Assembly (NCBI GenBank): GCA_019414545.1 | Contig: DXLV01000001.1 | Location: forward strand, 12,390-76,389 | DNA from: Collinsella sp. | GTDB taxonomy: Bacteria > Actinomycetota > Coriobacteriia > Coriobacteriales > Coriobacteriaceae | Direction: 5' to 3' | Length of the DNA: 64,000 nt | Shown: positions 1-7,660 of the stretch, piece after piece | How positions within the stretch are numbered: position 1 is the stretch's first letter | How the letters are laid out: each line of letters begins with the position of its first letter | The notes under the pieces: generated by a model | What the model was told of the DNA's origin: nothing | What the model saw: only the letters and a program-made list of their open reading frames with translations | Databases searched by the model: none | Program-made: the position numbers and the translations under genes

Positions 1-1
1 T

Positions 2-619
2 GCAGGGCAGCTTTATCACTCGCGCTCGGTGCTCTTTTTGCCCGGGTATTTTGACGAGCTGGAGCATCGGTATCCCACTGAGTTCGTGGGAGTCTTTGAA
101 GCGTTTGCCGAGTCGTGGCACGAGGAGGCGACGTCTGCCATCTGCCACACGCTGCGCCGGATTAACGAGGACCGCGCCCGCACCGTAGGCGGACACGTCT
201 ATATGCAAGGCATCGTGGAGACCATGGTCGCGGAGCTCGCCTGTTCGCGCGCGGCCCACAAGCAGGCGCGGCAGGCGGCAGACACACGTGTCAGCATAAC
301 CATTGCCGAAGAAGCAACGGCAATGATTGAGCGCACGCTCGACAAAGGCAGACGCGTGGGTATCAACGAGGTGGCCGAGAGGCTCTACACAAGCCGCTCC
401 AAACTATGCGCCACCTTTAAGGCCCAAACTGGCGAGTCCCTGGGCGCCTACATTCGCAGACGCCGTATGGAGCGAGCACAGGACCTTTTGGCCGATAGCG
501 CGCTCACGATAGCGCAGGTGGCAGAGCGTCTAGGCTACCCTCAGCAGGCCGCCTTCGCCCAAGCCTTCAAGCAACACACCGGCACCACCCCCACCGCTTG
601 GCGCTCCCAGCATCAATAA
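2..619 (+). CDS. AraC-family transcriptional regulator, 5'-truncated by window edge
   Basis: This is the C-terminal part of an AraC/XylS-type transcription factor that binds DNA through two helix-turn-helix motifs. The frame is open to the window edge (it reads AGQLYHSRSVLFLPG from base 2), so the GTG at 29 is probably internal and the real start lies outside. The last 100 residues show the double HTH: NEVAERLYTSRSKLCATF, then IAQVAERLGYPQQAAFAQAF, ending in the usual TGTTPTAWR. The N-terminal part would carry an effector-binding domain that I cannot identify. No target is visible: the next gene, gatB, is convergent and unrelated. A strong hairpin follows at 713-737. Confidence 0.85.
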   Translation, partial: AGQLYHSRSVLFLPGYFDELEHRYPTEFVGVFEAFAESWHEEATSAICHTLRRINEDRARTVGGHVYMQGIVETMVAELACSRAAHKQARQAADTRVSITIAEEATAMIERTLDKGRRVGINEVAERLYTSRSKLCATFKAQTGESLGAYIRRRRMERAQDLLADSALTIAQVAERLGYPQQAAFAQAFKQHTGTTPTAWRSQHQ

Positions 620-675
620 AGAGGCGACAAAGGGACGGCCCATAAGTCCCACAAGCAGGGAAGACCATTTGCAAT

Positions 676-702
676 GTGACAAAGGGACTGCCCCTTTGTC
701 AC
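676..702. repeat. Family A palindrome (GTGACAAAGGG arms)
   Basis: An 11-bp perfect inverted repeat, gtgacaaaggg / ccctttgtcac, encloses a short loop that leads into cccc. Similar palindromes built around a (c)ctgtcccc core recur at 4692, 15115, 16077, 17649 and 17701. It may act as a terminator or be a REP-like element. Confidence 0.6.
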
Positions 703-712
703 CCGCACAAAA

Positions 713-737
713 ATGGGCGCGCCAACGGCGCGCCCAT
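713..737. terminator. GC-rich hairpin between araC-like gene and gatB
   Basis: Perfect 11-bp arms atgggcgcgcc / ggcgcgcccat close a 3-nt loop. It lies between convergent genes, so it could serve both strands. The T-run is poor, so it is only a likely terminator. Confidence 0.5.
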
Positions 738-791
738 TCACTCTATTCCATTCAGCCCCACCTGACCCGAACGGCCGAGTCGTCTGGCCGG

Positions 792-922
792 GGAAGCCCC
801 GAGTCGCCGGGGTGTTTGCTCCAAATGAGTTCCGCATGCAAAGAAGGCCACTAAATGTGGCCTTCGTCTTGCATAGGACTGTTTGAAATTTGGAGGAAAC
901 ACCCCGGCGACTCGGGGCTTCC
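792..922. repeat. Nested inverted repeat, about 130 bp
   Basis: The outer arms at 792-826 and 888-922 pair over 35 bp with one mismatch. An inner perfect 9-bp hairpin (gaaggccac / gtggccttc, 843-865) sits at the centre. The distal arm ends 13 bp before the gatB stop codon, so the structure can act as terminator for gatCAB. It is much larger than an ordinary terminator. Confidence 0.75.
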
Positions 923-934
923 ACGGCCTCGCAG

Positions 935-2611
935 CTACGAGAGCGACGTTCTCAGCAACTCGTTGAAGAGCTTCGGGTTGCCCTTGCCGCGGCTCGCCTT
1001 CATGCACTGACCCACCAAAAAGCCGATGACCTTCTGGTTGCCGTCACGATACTGCTGCGCCTGATCGGCACAGTTTGCCAGCACCTCGTCCACGATCGGC
1101 TGCAGCGCGCCGGCATCGCTCACCTGACGCATACCGCGCTCGTCGACGATCTTGTTGGGGTCGTCACCGGTCTGGGCCATGGCCTCAAAGACCTCGTGCG
1201 CCTGGTTGGAGCTGATGGCATCGGTCGCCAGCAGCTTGGCAAGGGCTGCCACCTGAGCCGGCGCGATGCCGGACTCGGCCAGCGACACCCCCGCGCCCTT
1301 AAGGTAGGCGATCATCTCGTTCACCAGCAGGTTTGCGACCGTCTGAGCCTCCTTGCCAGCCATTCCGGCAGCGGCGGCCTCAAAGAACTCGGCAAACTCG
1401 GGGTCGCCGGCGATCTGCTCGGCGTCGGCCGTCTTAATGCCAAAGTCGGCCTCAAAACGGGCGCGCTTAGCATCGGGCAGCTCGGGAATCTCGCCACGGC
1501 AGCGGTCGATGAACTCGTCGTCCAGATCGAACGGCGCCAGATCGGGGTCGGGGAACAGACGATAGTCGTCGGCCGTCTCCTTGACGCGCATAACCACGGT
1601 GCGCTTACGGCTGGGCTCCCAGTGGCGGGTCTCCTGATAGATGATGCCGCCCTCCTCGAGCACCTCGGCCTGACGGCAGATCTCGTAGGCAAGGCCGTCA
1701 TGCAGGCTCTTAAACGAGTTGAGGTTCTTGAGCTCGGTCTTAGTGCCCAGCTTGGTCTCGCCGCGGCGGCGCAGCGACACGTTGCCGTCGCAGCGCATAG
1801 AACCCTTCTCCATGGAGCAGTCCGAAATGCCCAGCGTCACAAAAATGCGACGGAGCTTCTCCATAAACAGGCGGGCCTCCTCGGGCGTGCGCAGATCGGG
1901 CTCGGTGACGAGCTCAATCAAAGGCGTGCCGCAGCGGTTGTAGTCGACGAGCGACTCGGCAGCGGCGGTAATGCGGCCCTCGGCACCGCCCACGTGGACC
2001 ATCTTGGCGGCGTCCTCCTCCATGTGGATGCGCAGGATGCGAATGGGCACCGTGTAAGAACCGTCCTCGCGGCGCTCGGGCATCTGCAGGTTGGACGCAT
2101 CATAGCTGGCCAGATGACCGGAGCGCTGATTGCCCTCGCGCATGGTCGACGTCATGGACGTGGACAGGCCCTCGGCGTTGGCCGAGGCGCTCGCCAGGCT
2201 CTGGGCCTCGGCCTCGCCAAACGCGCAGTCGGGGCGCTCGGCGGCACCGCGACCGGTCACGTCCAGGTCCAGGTGACCGTACATGGCAAAAGCGACCGGA
2301 CCCTGCGTAGTCTGGAAGTTCTTGGCCATATCGGGATAGAAGTAGTGCTTGCGGTAGAACATCGAGTGGCGCTGAATCTCGCAGTTGGTGGCGAGGCCGG
2401 CCTTGACGATGCTCTCGATGGCGCGCTTATTGGGCACCGGCAGGGCGCCGGGCAGGCCCAGGCACACCGGGCACACGTTGGCGTTGGGCTCGTCATCGTG
2501 GCTAAGCTTGCAGTTGCAGAACATCTTGGTATCGAGTGCGGTGAGCTCGGTATGGATCTCCAGGCCGATCACGGCCTCCCAATCCTGCAGGACCTCGGAA
2601 AGCTCCTTCAT
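935..2611 (-). CDS. gatB: Asp-tRNA(Asn)/Glu-tRNA(Gln) amidotransferase subunit B
   Basis: GatB binds the misacylated tRNA and its kinase site phosphorylates the Asp or Glu side chain before ammonia arrives from GatA. The 558-residue length is slightly above the family norm. Visible signatures are the GLEIHTEL start, the Cys-rich segment FCNCKLSHDDEPNANVCPVC, the MFYRKHYFYPDMAKNFQ block and a C-terminal YqeY-like tail domain. It is the last gene of gatCAB: its ATG overlaps the gatA stop by one base (TAATG), indicating translational coupling. A large inverted repeat follows the stop. Confidence 0.97.
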   Translation of the reverse strand: MKELSEVLQDWEAVIGLEIHTELTALDTKMFCNCKLSHDDEPNANVCPVCLGLPGALPVPNKRAIESIVKAGLATNCEIQRHSMFYRKHYFYPDMAKNFQTTQGPVAFAMYGHLDLDVTGRGAAERPDCAFGEAEAQSLASASANAEGLSTSMTSTMREGNQRSGHLASYDASNLQMPERREDGSYTVPIRILRIHMEEDAAKMVHVGGAEGRITAAAESLVDYNRCGTPLIELVTEPDLRTPEEARLFMEKLRRIFVTLGISDCSMEKGSMRCDGNVSLRRRGETKLGTKTELKNLNSFKSLHDGLAYEICRQAEVLEEGGIIYQETRHWEPSRKRTVVMRVKETADDYRLFPDPDLAPFDLDDEFIDRCRGEIPELPDAKRARFEADFGIKTADAEQIAGDPEFAEFFEAAAAGMAGKEAQTVANLLVNEMIAYLKGAGVSLAESGIAPAQVAALAKLLATDAISSNQAHEVFEAMAQTGDDPNKIVDERGMRQVSDAGALQPIVDEVLANCADQAQQYRDGNQKVIGFLVGQCMKASRGKGNPKLFNELLRTSLS

Positions 2612-4125
2612 TACAGCTCGCCCCCCTTCCCGGCAAAATCGGGCGCGACGGAAAGTGCGGGCGCACCCGTGGCGGCATCGGCAAAGCCGCGCTCCAGGGC
2701 GCGGGCAAACGTGAGCAGCTGACGGTCCTTAAAGGCAGGCCCCACCAGCTGGGCAGAAACGGGCAGCTTGGTGTCCTCGCCCAGGCCCAGCGGCACCGAG
2801 ATACCACCGTTGCCGCAGATGTTGAGCGAGATGGTGTACAGATCGGAGAGGTACATCTGCGTGGGGTCACTGATCTCGCCAAACTTAAAGGCCGTGCGTG
2901 GCGAGGCGGGCATGAGGATGATGTCCACCTTGGCATACGCGGCGTCGTAGTCCTGCGTGATGAGCGTGCGGGCCTTTTGCGCTGCGTAGTAGTACTTGTC
3001 GTACACGCCCGAGCTCAGCAGGTAGGCGCCGAGCATCTGACGGCGCTTGGCCTCGGCGCCAAAGCCGTGGGCGCGCGAAAGCGAGCTCTGGTCGGACAGG
3101 TTGGCGCAGCCCTCCTCCTGGTAGCCATAGCGAATACCGTCGAAGCGGGCCAGGTTGGAGAACGCCTCGGCCGGGCCGATGACATAGTAGGCGGCGATGG
3201 CGGCGTCCAGGTGCGGCAGGTCAACCTCGACCAGCTCGGCGCCCTGGTTCTGCAGCTCCTGGGCGGCGCGCTGAACAGCGGCCTTGACCTCGGGCGTCAG
3301 ACCCTCGGCCTCCATAAACGCGGGGATGATGCCCACGCGCTTGCCCTCGATGCTGTCGTTAAGATGCTCGGTAAAGTCGACGGCGCAATCCTGGCTGGTG
3401 CAGTCATACGGATCGTGACCCGCGCCGGTAAGCGCGTTCATGGCCAGCGCGACATCCTCGACCGTGCGACCGAAGGGACCCACCTGGTCGAGCGACGAGC
3501 CAAAGGCAACCACGCCGTAACGGCTCACGGCGCCGTACGTGGGCTTAAAGCCCACCACGCCGCACAGCGACGCCGGCTGACGAATGGAGCCGCCGGTATC
3601 CGAGCCCAGCGAGAGCGCGACCTCGCCCGCGGCGACGGCGGCAGCAGAGCCGCCCGAGGAGCCGCCGGGCACGCGCTCGGTATCCCAGGGGTTGTTGGTG
3701 CGGTGGAACGCCGAGCTCTCGGTGGAGCTGCCAAAGGCAAACTCGTCCATGTTGGCCTTGCCCATGGGCAGGCAGCCGGCATCGAGCATGCGCTGGACGC
3801 AGGTGGCGGTGTAGACGCTCTGGTAGTCCCCGAGCATGTGGGAAGCGCAGGTGGTGCGCGTGCCCACAAGGTTCATGTTGTCCTTAATGGCCAGCGGCAC
3901 GCCCGCAAGCGGGGGCAGCGGCTTGCCGGCGGCACGGTCGGCATCCACGCGCGCAGCGGCCTCGAGCGCAAGCTCGGGCGCCACCTGCAGGAATGCCTGG
4001 ACCCCGCCCTCGCGCGCCTCGATGGCGGCAAGGGAGGCCTGGGCCACCTCGGTAGCGGTAAAGTCGCCGGCGGCAACGCCCGCGGCGATCTGGGCGGCGG
4101 TAAGGGAATCGAAGCTCTGCGCCAT
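2611..4125 (-). CDS. gatA: Asp-tRNA(Asn)/Glu-tRNA(Gln) amidotransferase subunit A
   Basis: GatA is the glutaminase subunit that releases ammonia from Gln and passes it to GatB. It has 504 residues and belongs to the amidase-signature family. The Ser-cisSer-Lys site is visible: Lys in VPLAIKDNMN, Ser in SDTGGSIRQPAS and the GGSSGGSAAAVAAG loop. Both ends overlap neighbours by one base (gatC stop/gatA start and gatA stop/gatB start, both TAATG), so the three subunits are coupled in one operon. Confidence 0.97.
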   Translation of the reverse strand: MAQSFDSLTAAQIAAGVAAGDFTATEVAQASLAAIEAREGGVQAFLQVAPELALEAAARVDADRAAGKPLPPLAGVPLAIKDNMNLVGTRTTCASHMLGDYQSVYTATCVQRMLDAGCLPMGKANMDEFAFGSSTESSAFHRTNNPWDTERVPGGSSGGSAAAVAAGEVALSLGSDTGGSIRQPASLCGVVGFKPTYGAVSRYGVVAFGSSLDQVGPFGRTVEDVALAMNALTGAGHDPYDCTSQDCAVDFTEHLNDSIEGKRVGIIPAFMEAEGLTPEVKAAVQRAAQELQNQGAELVEVDLPHLDAAIAAYYVIGPAEAFSNLARFDGIRYGYQEEGCANLSDQSSLSRAHGFGAEAKRRQMLGAYLLSSGVYDKYYYAAQKARTLITQDYDAAYAKVDIILMPASPRTAFKFGEISDPTQMYLSDLYTISLNICGNGGISVPLGLGEDTKLPVSAQLVGPAFKDRQLLTFARALERGFADAATGAPALSVAPDFAGKGGEL

Positions 4126-4436
4126 TACTCGCTCTCCCCCTCTCCCAAAATGGACGGCACGCGGAAGTAGCGGTCGCGCGCGCTGCCGGCGTTTTCGAGC
4201 GCGACGTCGAGCGGCAGATCGCGCTCGGGCTCGCGCAGGTCGTCGCCCATCACGTTGGACAGGCTTCCGATGGGATGGAACGTGGGCTCCACGTCGGGCA
4301 AGTCATATTGCAAGACGGGCTCGAGCATCTGGACGGCGTCGTTCATGTAGGACGTCATCTGGGTGAGCTCGTCATCGGTCAGTGCGATCTTTGCGTACTC
4401 GGCGATGCCGCGCACGTCTTTCTCGCTGAGTGCCAT
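4125..4436 (-). CDS. gatC: Asp-tRNA(Asn)/Glu-tRNA(Gln) amidotransferase subunit C
   Basis: GatC is the small belt subunit that stabilises the GatA-GatB complex. I chose the ATG at 4436 (MALSEKDVRGIAEYAKIALT, 103 residues) because AAGGGAG lies about six bases upstream; a longer frame starting at 4454 lacks support. It opens the operon. A possible minus-strand -10 (TATACT, 4472-4477) lies about 35 bases upstream, but its -35 is weak. Confidence 0.93.
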   Translation of the reverse strand: MALSEKDVRGIAEYAKIALTDDELTQMTSYMNDAVQMLEPVLQYDLPDVEPTFHPIGSLSNVMGDDLREPERDLPLDVALENAGSARDRYFRVPSILGEGESE

Positions 4437-4620
4437 AGGCGCTCCCTTCCGCATAACAGATAAACCGCTCTAGTATACAAGGCAACGCCGCTTGGAGCAG
4501 GTGCTTTACCCAAATGCAGCGAAAACGTAACGAGGGCGGAGGTTGACAGGCGGCGGGCCGGGGGTTCTGCAGCGAAACCGCACCGTCCGTAGCGAAAACC
4601 GTCTCGCCCATAACGAAAAG

Positions 4621-4677
4621 CATCACAACATTCGACGTTTTTCGCCAAAATCGCGATTTTCATCGAATGTTGTGATG
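4621..4677. repeat. Family B palindrome, copy 1
   Basis: Arms of 15 bp, catcacaacattcga / tcgaatgttgtgatg, enclose a 27-nt centre containing aaaatcgcgatttt, which is itself a palindrome. Further copies lie at 16132, 20238 and 21478. This copy lies directly beside a family A palindrome, at the left edge of the pilus island. Confidence 0.85.
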
Positions 4678-4691
4678 GTTTGGAAGTCCCG

Positions 4692-4726
4692 ACCACCACA
4701 AAGGTGCCTGTCCCCTTTGTGGTGGT
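4692..4726. repeat. Family A palindrome downstream of sortase
   Basis: Arms of 13 bp, accaccacaaagg / cctttgtggtggt, flank a tgcctgtcc centre. It lies just past the sortase stop codon and may terminate the sortase transcript. Two close copies occur at 16077 and 17649. Confidence 0.8.
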
Positions 4727-4739
4727 TCTGGAGAATGTC

Positions 4740-5678
4740 TTATGCCGAGGCCTTGACCTTGCGGCGCTTGCGGACCGCGTGGATCACGATGTCCAGCAGC
4801 AACAGTACAATGGCTACGACCACAATGAGCACGGCAAACTCGCGCTTGCCCCAGTGGCGGCCGGCCAGCGACTTTTGCTTGTCGACGTCCTTCTTGTTGT
4901 ACTTGGTGCGCACGCAATGCACCAGCAGACGATGGTCGTTCACGCCGTAGGGCGTGCAGGTGACGAGCGTCACCTTGTCGGCGCCGGGCTCGATGGTCAG
5001 CGACTCCATCTCCTCGGGCAGCACCACCTCGGAGTCCACCATCTTGTAGGCGAGCGTCTTGTTCATGGTGTGCAGCAGCACCAGGTCGCCGGGCTCCAGC
5101 GAGTGGATGTCGTCGAACATGCTCAGGTTGCGCATGCCCGAGTGCGCGGTGAGCACGCAATGCGTCGAGGTGCCGCCCACCGGCAGGCTCGTGCCCTCCA
5201 GGTGGCCGACGCCCGCCATGAGGACTTCTTCGCTCGTGCCGTGGTAGATGGGCATGCTCACGTCGATGGAGGGGATCTCGACCCAGCTCATCATGGGGTC
5301 GCGGTCAAAGATGAGCTGCTGAGCGTAGGGCTCGATCTGGTCGGCGGGGAGCTCGGTGGCCTCGCCCGCCAGCTGCTCGTTATAGGAGCGCGCCTGCAGC
5401 AAGATGCGCTCGCGCTCCTCGGCAGACAGCGCGTCCACGGTGCTGGACACGGTGCTGATCTGGTTGAACACGCCCGAGGCTTCGAGCCGGTCCAAGATCC
5501 ACGGCCAGGTCATAAGGCCCACGCCAATAAGGATGATGACGATGGTGATGAGGCGGTCGGCCCAGCGCGGCAGTCGCTTGCGGCGGCGCTTGGGCTTTGG
5601 TTGAGGTTTGGGCTGAGGGCTTGAGCCGCCGTTGTCCGCGGTGTTAGTGCTCTTCATATGTTTGGCGCCCTGCACCAT
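4740..5678 (-). CDS. Class C (pilus-type) sortase
   Basis: This membrane-bound transpeptidase would polymerise the pilins coded upstream by cleaving their LPXTG-like signals and joining them through lysines. It has 312 residues: a basic cytoplasmic N-terminus rich in Pro, Lys and Arg, one membrane segment (LITIVIILIGVGLMTWPWI), the catalytic domain, and a second C-terminal membrane helix followed by RKRRK, as in class C. The catalytic features are TAHSG, Cys in TLVTCTPYGVNDHR and the downstream Arg. The conserved block IYHGTSEEVLMAGVGHLEGT is typical. A classical DPF/DPW lid motif is not obvious. ATG at 5678 is preferred because GAGGAG precedes it by nine bases. Confidence 0.93.
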   Translation of the reverse strand: MVQGAKHMKSTNTADNGGSSPQPKPQPKPKRRRKRLPRWADRLITIVIILIGVGLMTWPWILDRLEASGVFNQISTVSSTVDALSAEERERILLQARSYNEQLAGEATELPADQIEPYAQQLIFDRDPMMSWVEIPSIDVSMPIYHGTSEEVLMAGVGHLEGTSLPVGGTSTHCVLTAHSGMRNLSMFDDIHSLEPGDLVLLHTMNKTLAYKMVDSEVVLPEEMESLTIEPGADKVTLVTCTPYGVNDHRLLVHCVRTKYNKKDVDKQKSLAGRHWGKREFAVLIVVVAIVLLLLDIVIHAVRKRRKVKASA

Positions 5679-5799
5679 CGCCGGTCACTCCTCTCAACTC
5701 AAGTTGTCTAAACAAATAATAGCCGATTAGCGAGCTCATGCGCCGGACAACGCAGCTAGGACCGAAACACCGCCTACGGCCCGAATTCTTGGAGACCTT

Positions 5800-6768
5800 C
5801 TACAGCGCTTCTTGCCATGGATATTCCTTTCCAAACATGCGATCGACTTCGAGCTGAATTCGCTCATCGTCGATTGCCGCCAAAGATAGCGCTAGCGAAA
5901 TGTCGTCGACACGGGAGGAGTCGGCAAACACGGGCGCATAGCGCCACACTTGGATCATCGCCGCTTCGTTATCCGGCAACTCCCCGTCTGCGACTTCGAG
6001 GTCGCTCAGTTGACGCCATGCACTTCTTAAGACGGCCTTTTGTTCCATGCCCGGCGCAGCGAGCATCGAACGCGCAGCGAGCGCCGTCTCCCCGGCGTCA
6101 ACAAGATACTCGATCTGCGGCGTCTTCCTTGCAAAAAAGACCTTCGAGACAGGCGAGGAGAGCTCTGCCATGTGCTCGCTAAGCAGAAGATCAACGGCAA
6201 CAGGGAACACGACGACACGTCGCTCGCAACGCTCGCGCCTCGCGAGCCCCCTGTCAACAAGCTCGGTTATGGCCTCACTCGCGCGGCTTGCCGAGATCCC
6301 AAGCGCACGACAAAGGTCATGGGGGCGATATGGCTCCTGGGCTGCTCCCCAGATTGCGGCAGCCTGTGCGTTGGGTGACATCTTGGTCGCGTGATTGCGA
6401 AACCGGGCACCGCCCCTCTCCGTGCAGGCCGTGCCCATAAATGGAAGAAAAGCCTGTCTGCCGGGGCAAACAAACGGAATCCCTTGTGCGACCAATGCTT
6501 TGCGCTGACGTGCATCGGCATCAGGAAACGAAACGACAACAGGAGTCTCCACGCGCAAGGCTAGCTGACTATAGACTCTCTTAGCCTCGGGAAGCCCGAC
6601 GTCAGAGGGCAAACTTGCAAGCAAAAACGAAAAACCGTTTGCGTCAACAGCGCGGACCTCAATCGCCCGCAGATGCAGCGGCAAGCGTGCGGATCCAGGC
6701 CAAGTTTTGGCCTTGGCGGAGAGGCCTAGTGCTTCTTGTAAGTAGATTAGCGCTTCGTTCATTTCCAT
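5800..6768 (-). CDS. Unidentified winged-helix protein in the pilus island
   Basis: I do not recognise this 322-residue protein by name. The middle part has a MarR-like winged-helix pattern, HDLCRALGISASRASEAITELVDRGLARRE, flanked by an N-terminal alpha/beta region (VETPVVVSFPDADARQRKAL) and a C-terminal mostly helical acidic region. It could be a transcription regulator acting on the neighbouring pilus or small-RNA genes, which is inference from position. There is no good ribosome site before ATG 6768, so the internal ATG (MNEALIYL) is an alternative start. A TATAAT hexamer on the minus strand at 6799-6804 lies about 30 bp upstream. Confidence 0.7.
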   Translation of the reverse strand: MEMNEALIYLQEALGLSAKAKTWPGSARLPLHLRAIEVRAVDANGFSFLLASLPSDVGLPEAKRVYSQLALRVETPVVVSFPDADARQRKALVAQGIPFVCPGRQAFLPFMGTACTERGGARFRNHATKMSPNAQAAAIWGAAQEPYRPHDLCRALGISASRASEAITELVDRGLARRERCERRVVVFPVAVDLLLSEHMAELSSPVSKVFFARKTPQIEYLVDAGETALAARSMLAAPGMEQKAVLRSAWRQLSDLEVADGELPDNEAAMIQVWRYAPVFADSSRVDDISLALSLAAIDDERIQLEVDRMFGKEYPWQEAL

Positions 6769-6870
6769 CGTTTTCGTTCGATTTCAGTTTGTATTGGAAT
6801 TATACATAATTTTCGGAATTAACGAGATTCCGTTCGTGCCTAAGCCCATATTTGCGTTTTCAAAATATCC

Positions 6871-6899
6871 CGAATCGGCTGGGCGATTCGGGATACAAT
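6871..6899 (+). promoter_or_regulatory. Promoter and dyad for small RNA 1
   Basis: A TACAAT -10 hexamer (6894-6899) is preceded by a dyad, cccgaatcg / cgattcggg, which covers the -35 position. No consensus -35 is present, so the dyad may be an operator or activator site. The same arrangement occurs in copy 2 at 7350-7379 with one arm base changed. Confidence 0.55.
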
Positions 6900-6905
6900 G
6901 TCAAT

Positions 6906-7004
6906 AGAAAACGACGCACCCCGCGTAAGTGTACGAGAGCGCGGGCGGCCTAGTTTTCAGTTTTTGTTAAATGCCCGGGATCCGACCCCCGGGCATTCTT
7001 ATTT
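6906..7004 (+). ncRNA. Predicted small RNA 1, convergent to the peptide gene (candidate type I antitoxin)
   Basis: A predicted transcript of about 100 nt runs from the TACAAT promoter to an intrinsic terminator with arms aatgcccggg / cccgggcatt (6970-6997) and a cttattt tail. Its 5' part has a cccgcg / cgcggg stem-loop. It contains no plausible reading frame. Its terminator T-run overlaps the stop codon of the opposite-strand peptide gene, so both transcripts would share a bidirectional terminator. That layout is known from Fst/par-type toxin-antitoxin loci. The RNA is inferred, not demonstrated. Confidence 0.6.
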
Positions 7005-7148
7005 GCGCTTTCGGCGCAAATGCCGTCCACCGTCCGCACCGCGCGTGCGCCTACGGACCTTAAACCGAACCTCATACGAGTCAAGAAACGCGATGACGAA
7101 CGAGCCCACCGCCGCGAGGGCGGCGAGCGCGTTAAGGAATTTCAGCAT
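6999..7148 (-). CDS. Small membrane peptide, 49 aa (candidate type I toxin)
   Basis: This short gene has an excellent ribosome site, GGAGGT six bases before the ATG. The product starts MLKFLNALAALAAVGSFVIA and has one hydrophobic segment of about 20 residues, a DSYE linker, and a very basic Arg-rich tail ending RRKRK. One membrane helix plus a charged tail is the usual shape of type I toxins, but I do not recognise the family. The stop codon lies inside the terminator of the convergent small RNA. The last codons contain an atttgcgc / gcgcaaat hairpin kept in both repeat copies although the loop differs. Function is inferred from layout only. Confidence 0.65.
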   Translation of the reverse strand: MLKFLNALAALAAVGSFVIAFLDSYEVRFKVRRRTRGADGGRHLRRKRK

Positions 7149-7385
7149 ATGGTGACCTCCGATCGAGTCGTCGGCCGCCCGCGCACGGGATGCGTCGCAA
7201 GGATATTTTACTGCGAGTGTATGCACCCACGCCTGGTAAACGCGATTTTGACAAACATTTGTTCGATAGTTACAAACACGGTTCCTCATCCAGCGGAGCC
7301 TGGCCGCATTGTCCGCGTTTGCCCGACGTGTTTGCGTTTTCAAAATGTCCCGGATCGGCGGGGCGATTCGGGATACAATGTCAAT

Positions 7386-7482
7386 AGGAAACGACGCATC
7401 CCGCGTAAGTACTTAGGAGCGCGGGCGACCAGTTTCCGACGTTGTTAAATGCCCGGGCTCCGAACCCCGGGCATTCTTATTT
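7386..7482 (+). ncRNA. Predicted small RNA 2 (paralogue of small RNA 1)
   Basis: The -10 TACAAT lies at 7374-7379. The RNA has the same cccgcg / cgcggg stem-loop with a different loop, and a terminator with arms aatgcccggg / cccgggcatt (7448-7475). The stems are kept while loop bases vary, which suggests selection on RNA structure. Its partner peptide gene is truncated, so this would be an orphan regulator. Confidence 0.55.
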
Positions 7483-7584
7483 GCGCTTGTTGCAGCGCAA
7501 ATGCCTTCTACCGTCCACACCGCGCGTGCGCCTACGGACCTTAAACCGAACCTCATACGAGTCAAGAAACGCGATGACGAACGA
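7477..7584 (-). pseudogene. 5'-truncated copy of the small membrane peptide
   Basis: The frame codes SFVIAFLDSYEVRFKVRRRT and the basic tail, almost identical to the peptide at 6999-7148. The first 15 codons and the ribosome site are replaced by unrelated sequence from 7585 onward. No start with a ribosome site serves this frame, so it is probably dead. Confidence 0.7.
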
Positions 7585-7621
7585 GTCTGCATCGGACGAT
7601 GGAGGCTGGCTGCGTTGTCCC

Positions 7622-7660
7622 AAAAAGAACGGGGCAGACTCCAGCGCGGAGTCTGCCCCG
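7622..7660 (-). terminator. Terminator of the pilin operon
   Basis: Perfect 13-bp arms, cggggcagactcc / ggagtctgccccg, lie about 100 bp past the major pilin stop. On the minus strand the stem is followed by TTCTTTTT. This would separate the pilins from the RNA/peptide locus and the sortase. Confidence 0.85.

Larger units (their letters stand above)
6851..7104. repeat. Tandem repeat unit 1 of the RNA/peptide locus
   Basis: This 254-bp unit is repeated nearly intact at 7331-7585. It carries a plus-strand promoter and short RNA with a terminator, and the 3' two-thirds of a convergent small open reading frame. Homology stops abruptly after gacgaacgag in both copies. Confidence 0.9.
7331..7585. 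repeat. Tandem repeat unit 2 of the RNA/peptide locus
   Basis: This is the second copy of the 254-bp unit at 6851-7104. Promoter dyad, RNA stem-loop, terminator and peptide C-terminal codons are all kept. The start of the peptide gene is missing beyond 7585. Confidence 0.9.

Noticed and set aside
890..2722. 610-codon frame opposite gatB
   Set aside because: Mirror frame of a conserved gene; His/Gly/Leu-rich low-information translation.
4372..4699. Short frames upstream of gatC
   Set aside because: They overlap family B palindrome and the gatC promoter region and show no conserved pattern.
7149..7343. Longer start for the 49-aa peptide (114 codons)
   Set aside because: The perfect GGAGGT lies before ATG 7148, and the added residues come from the leader.
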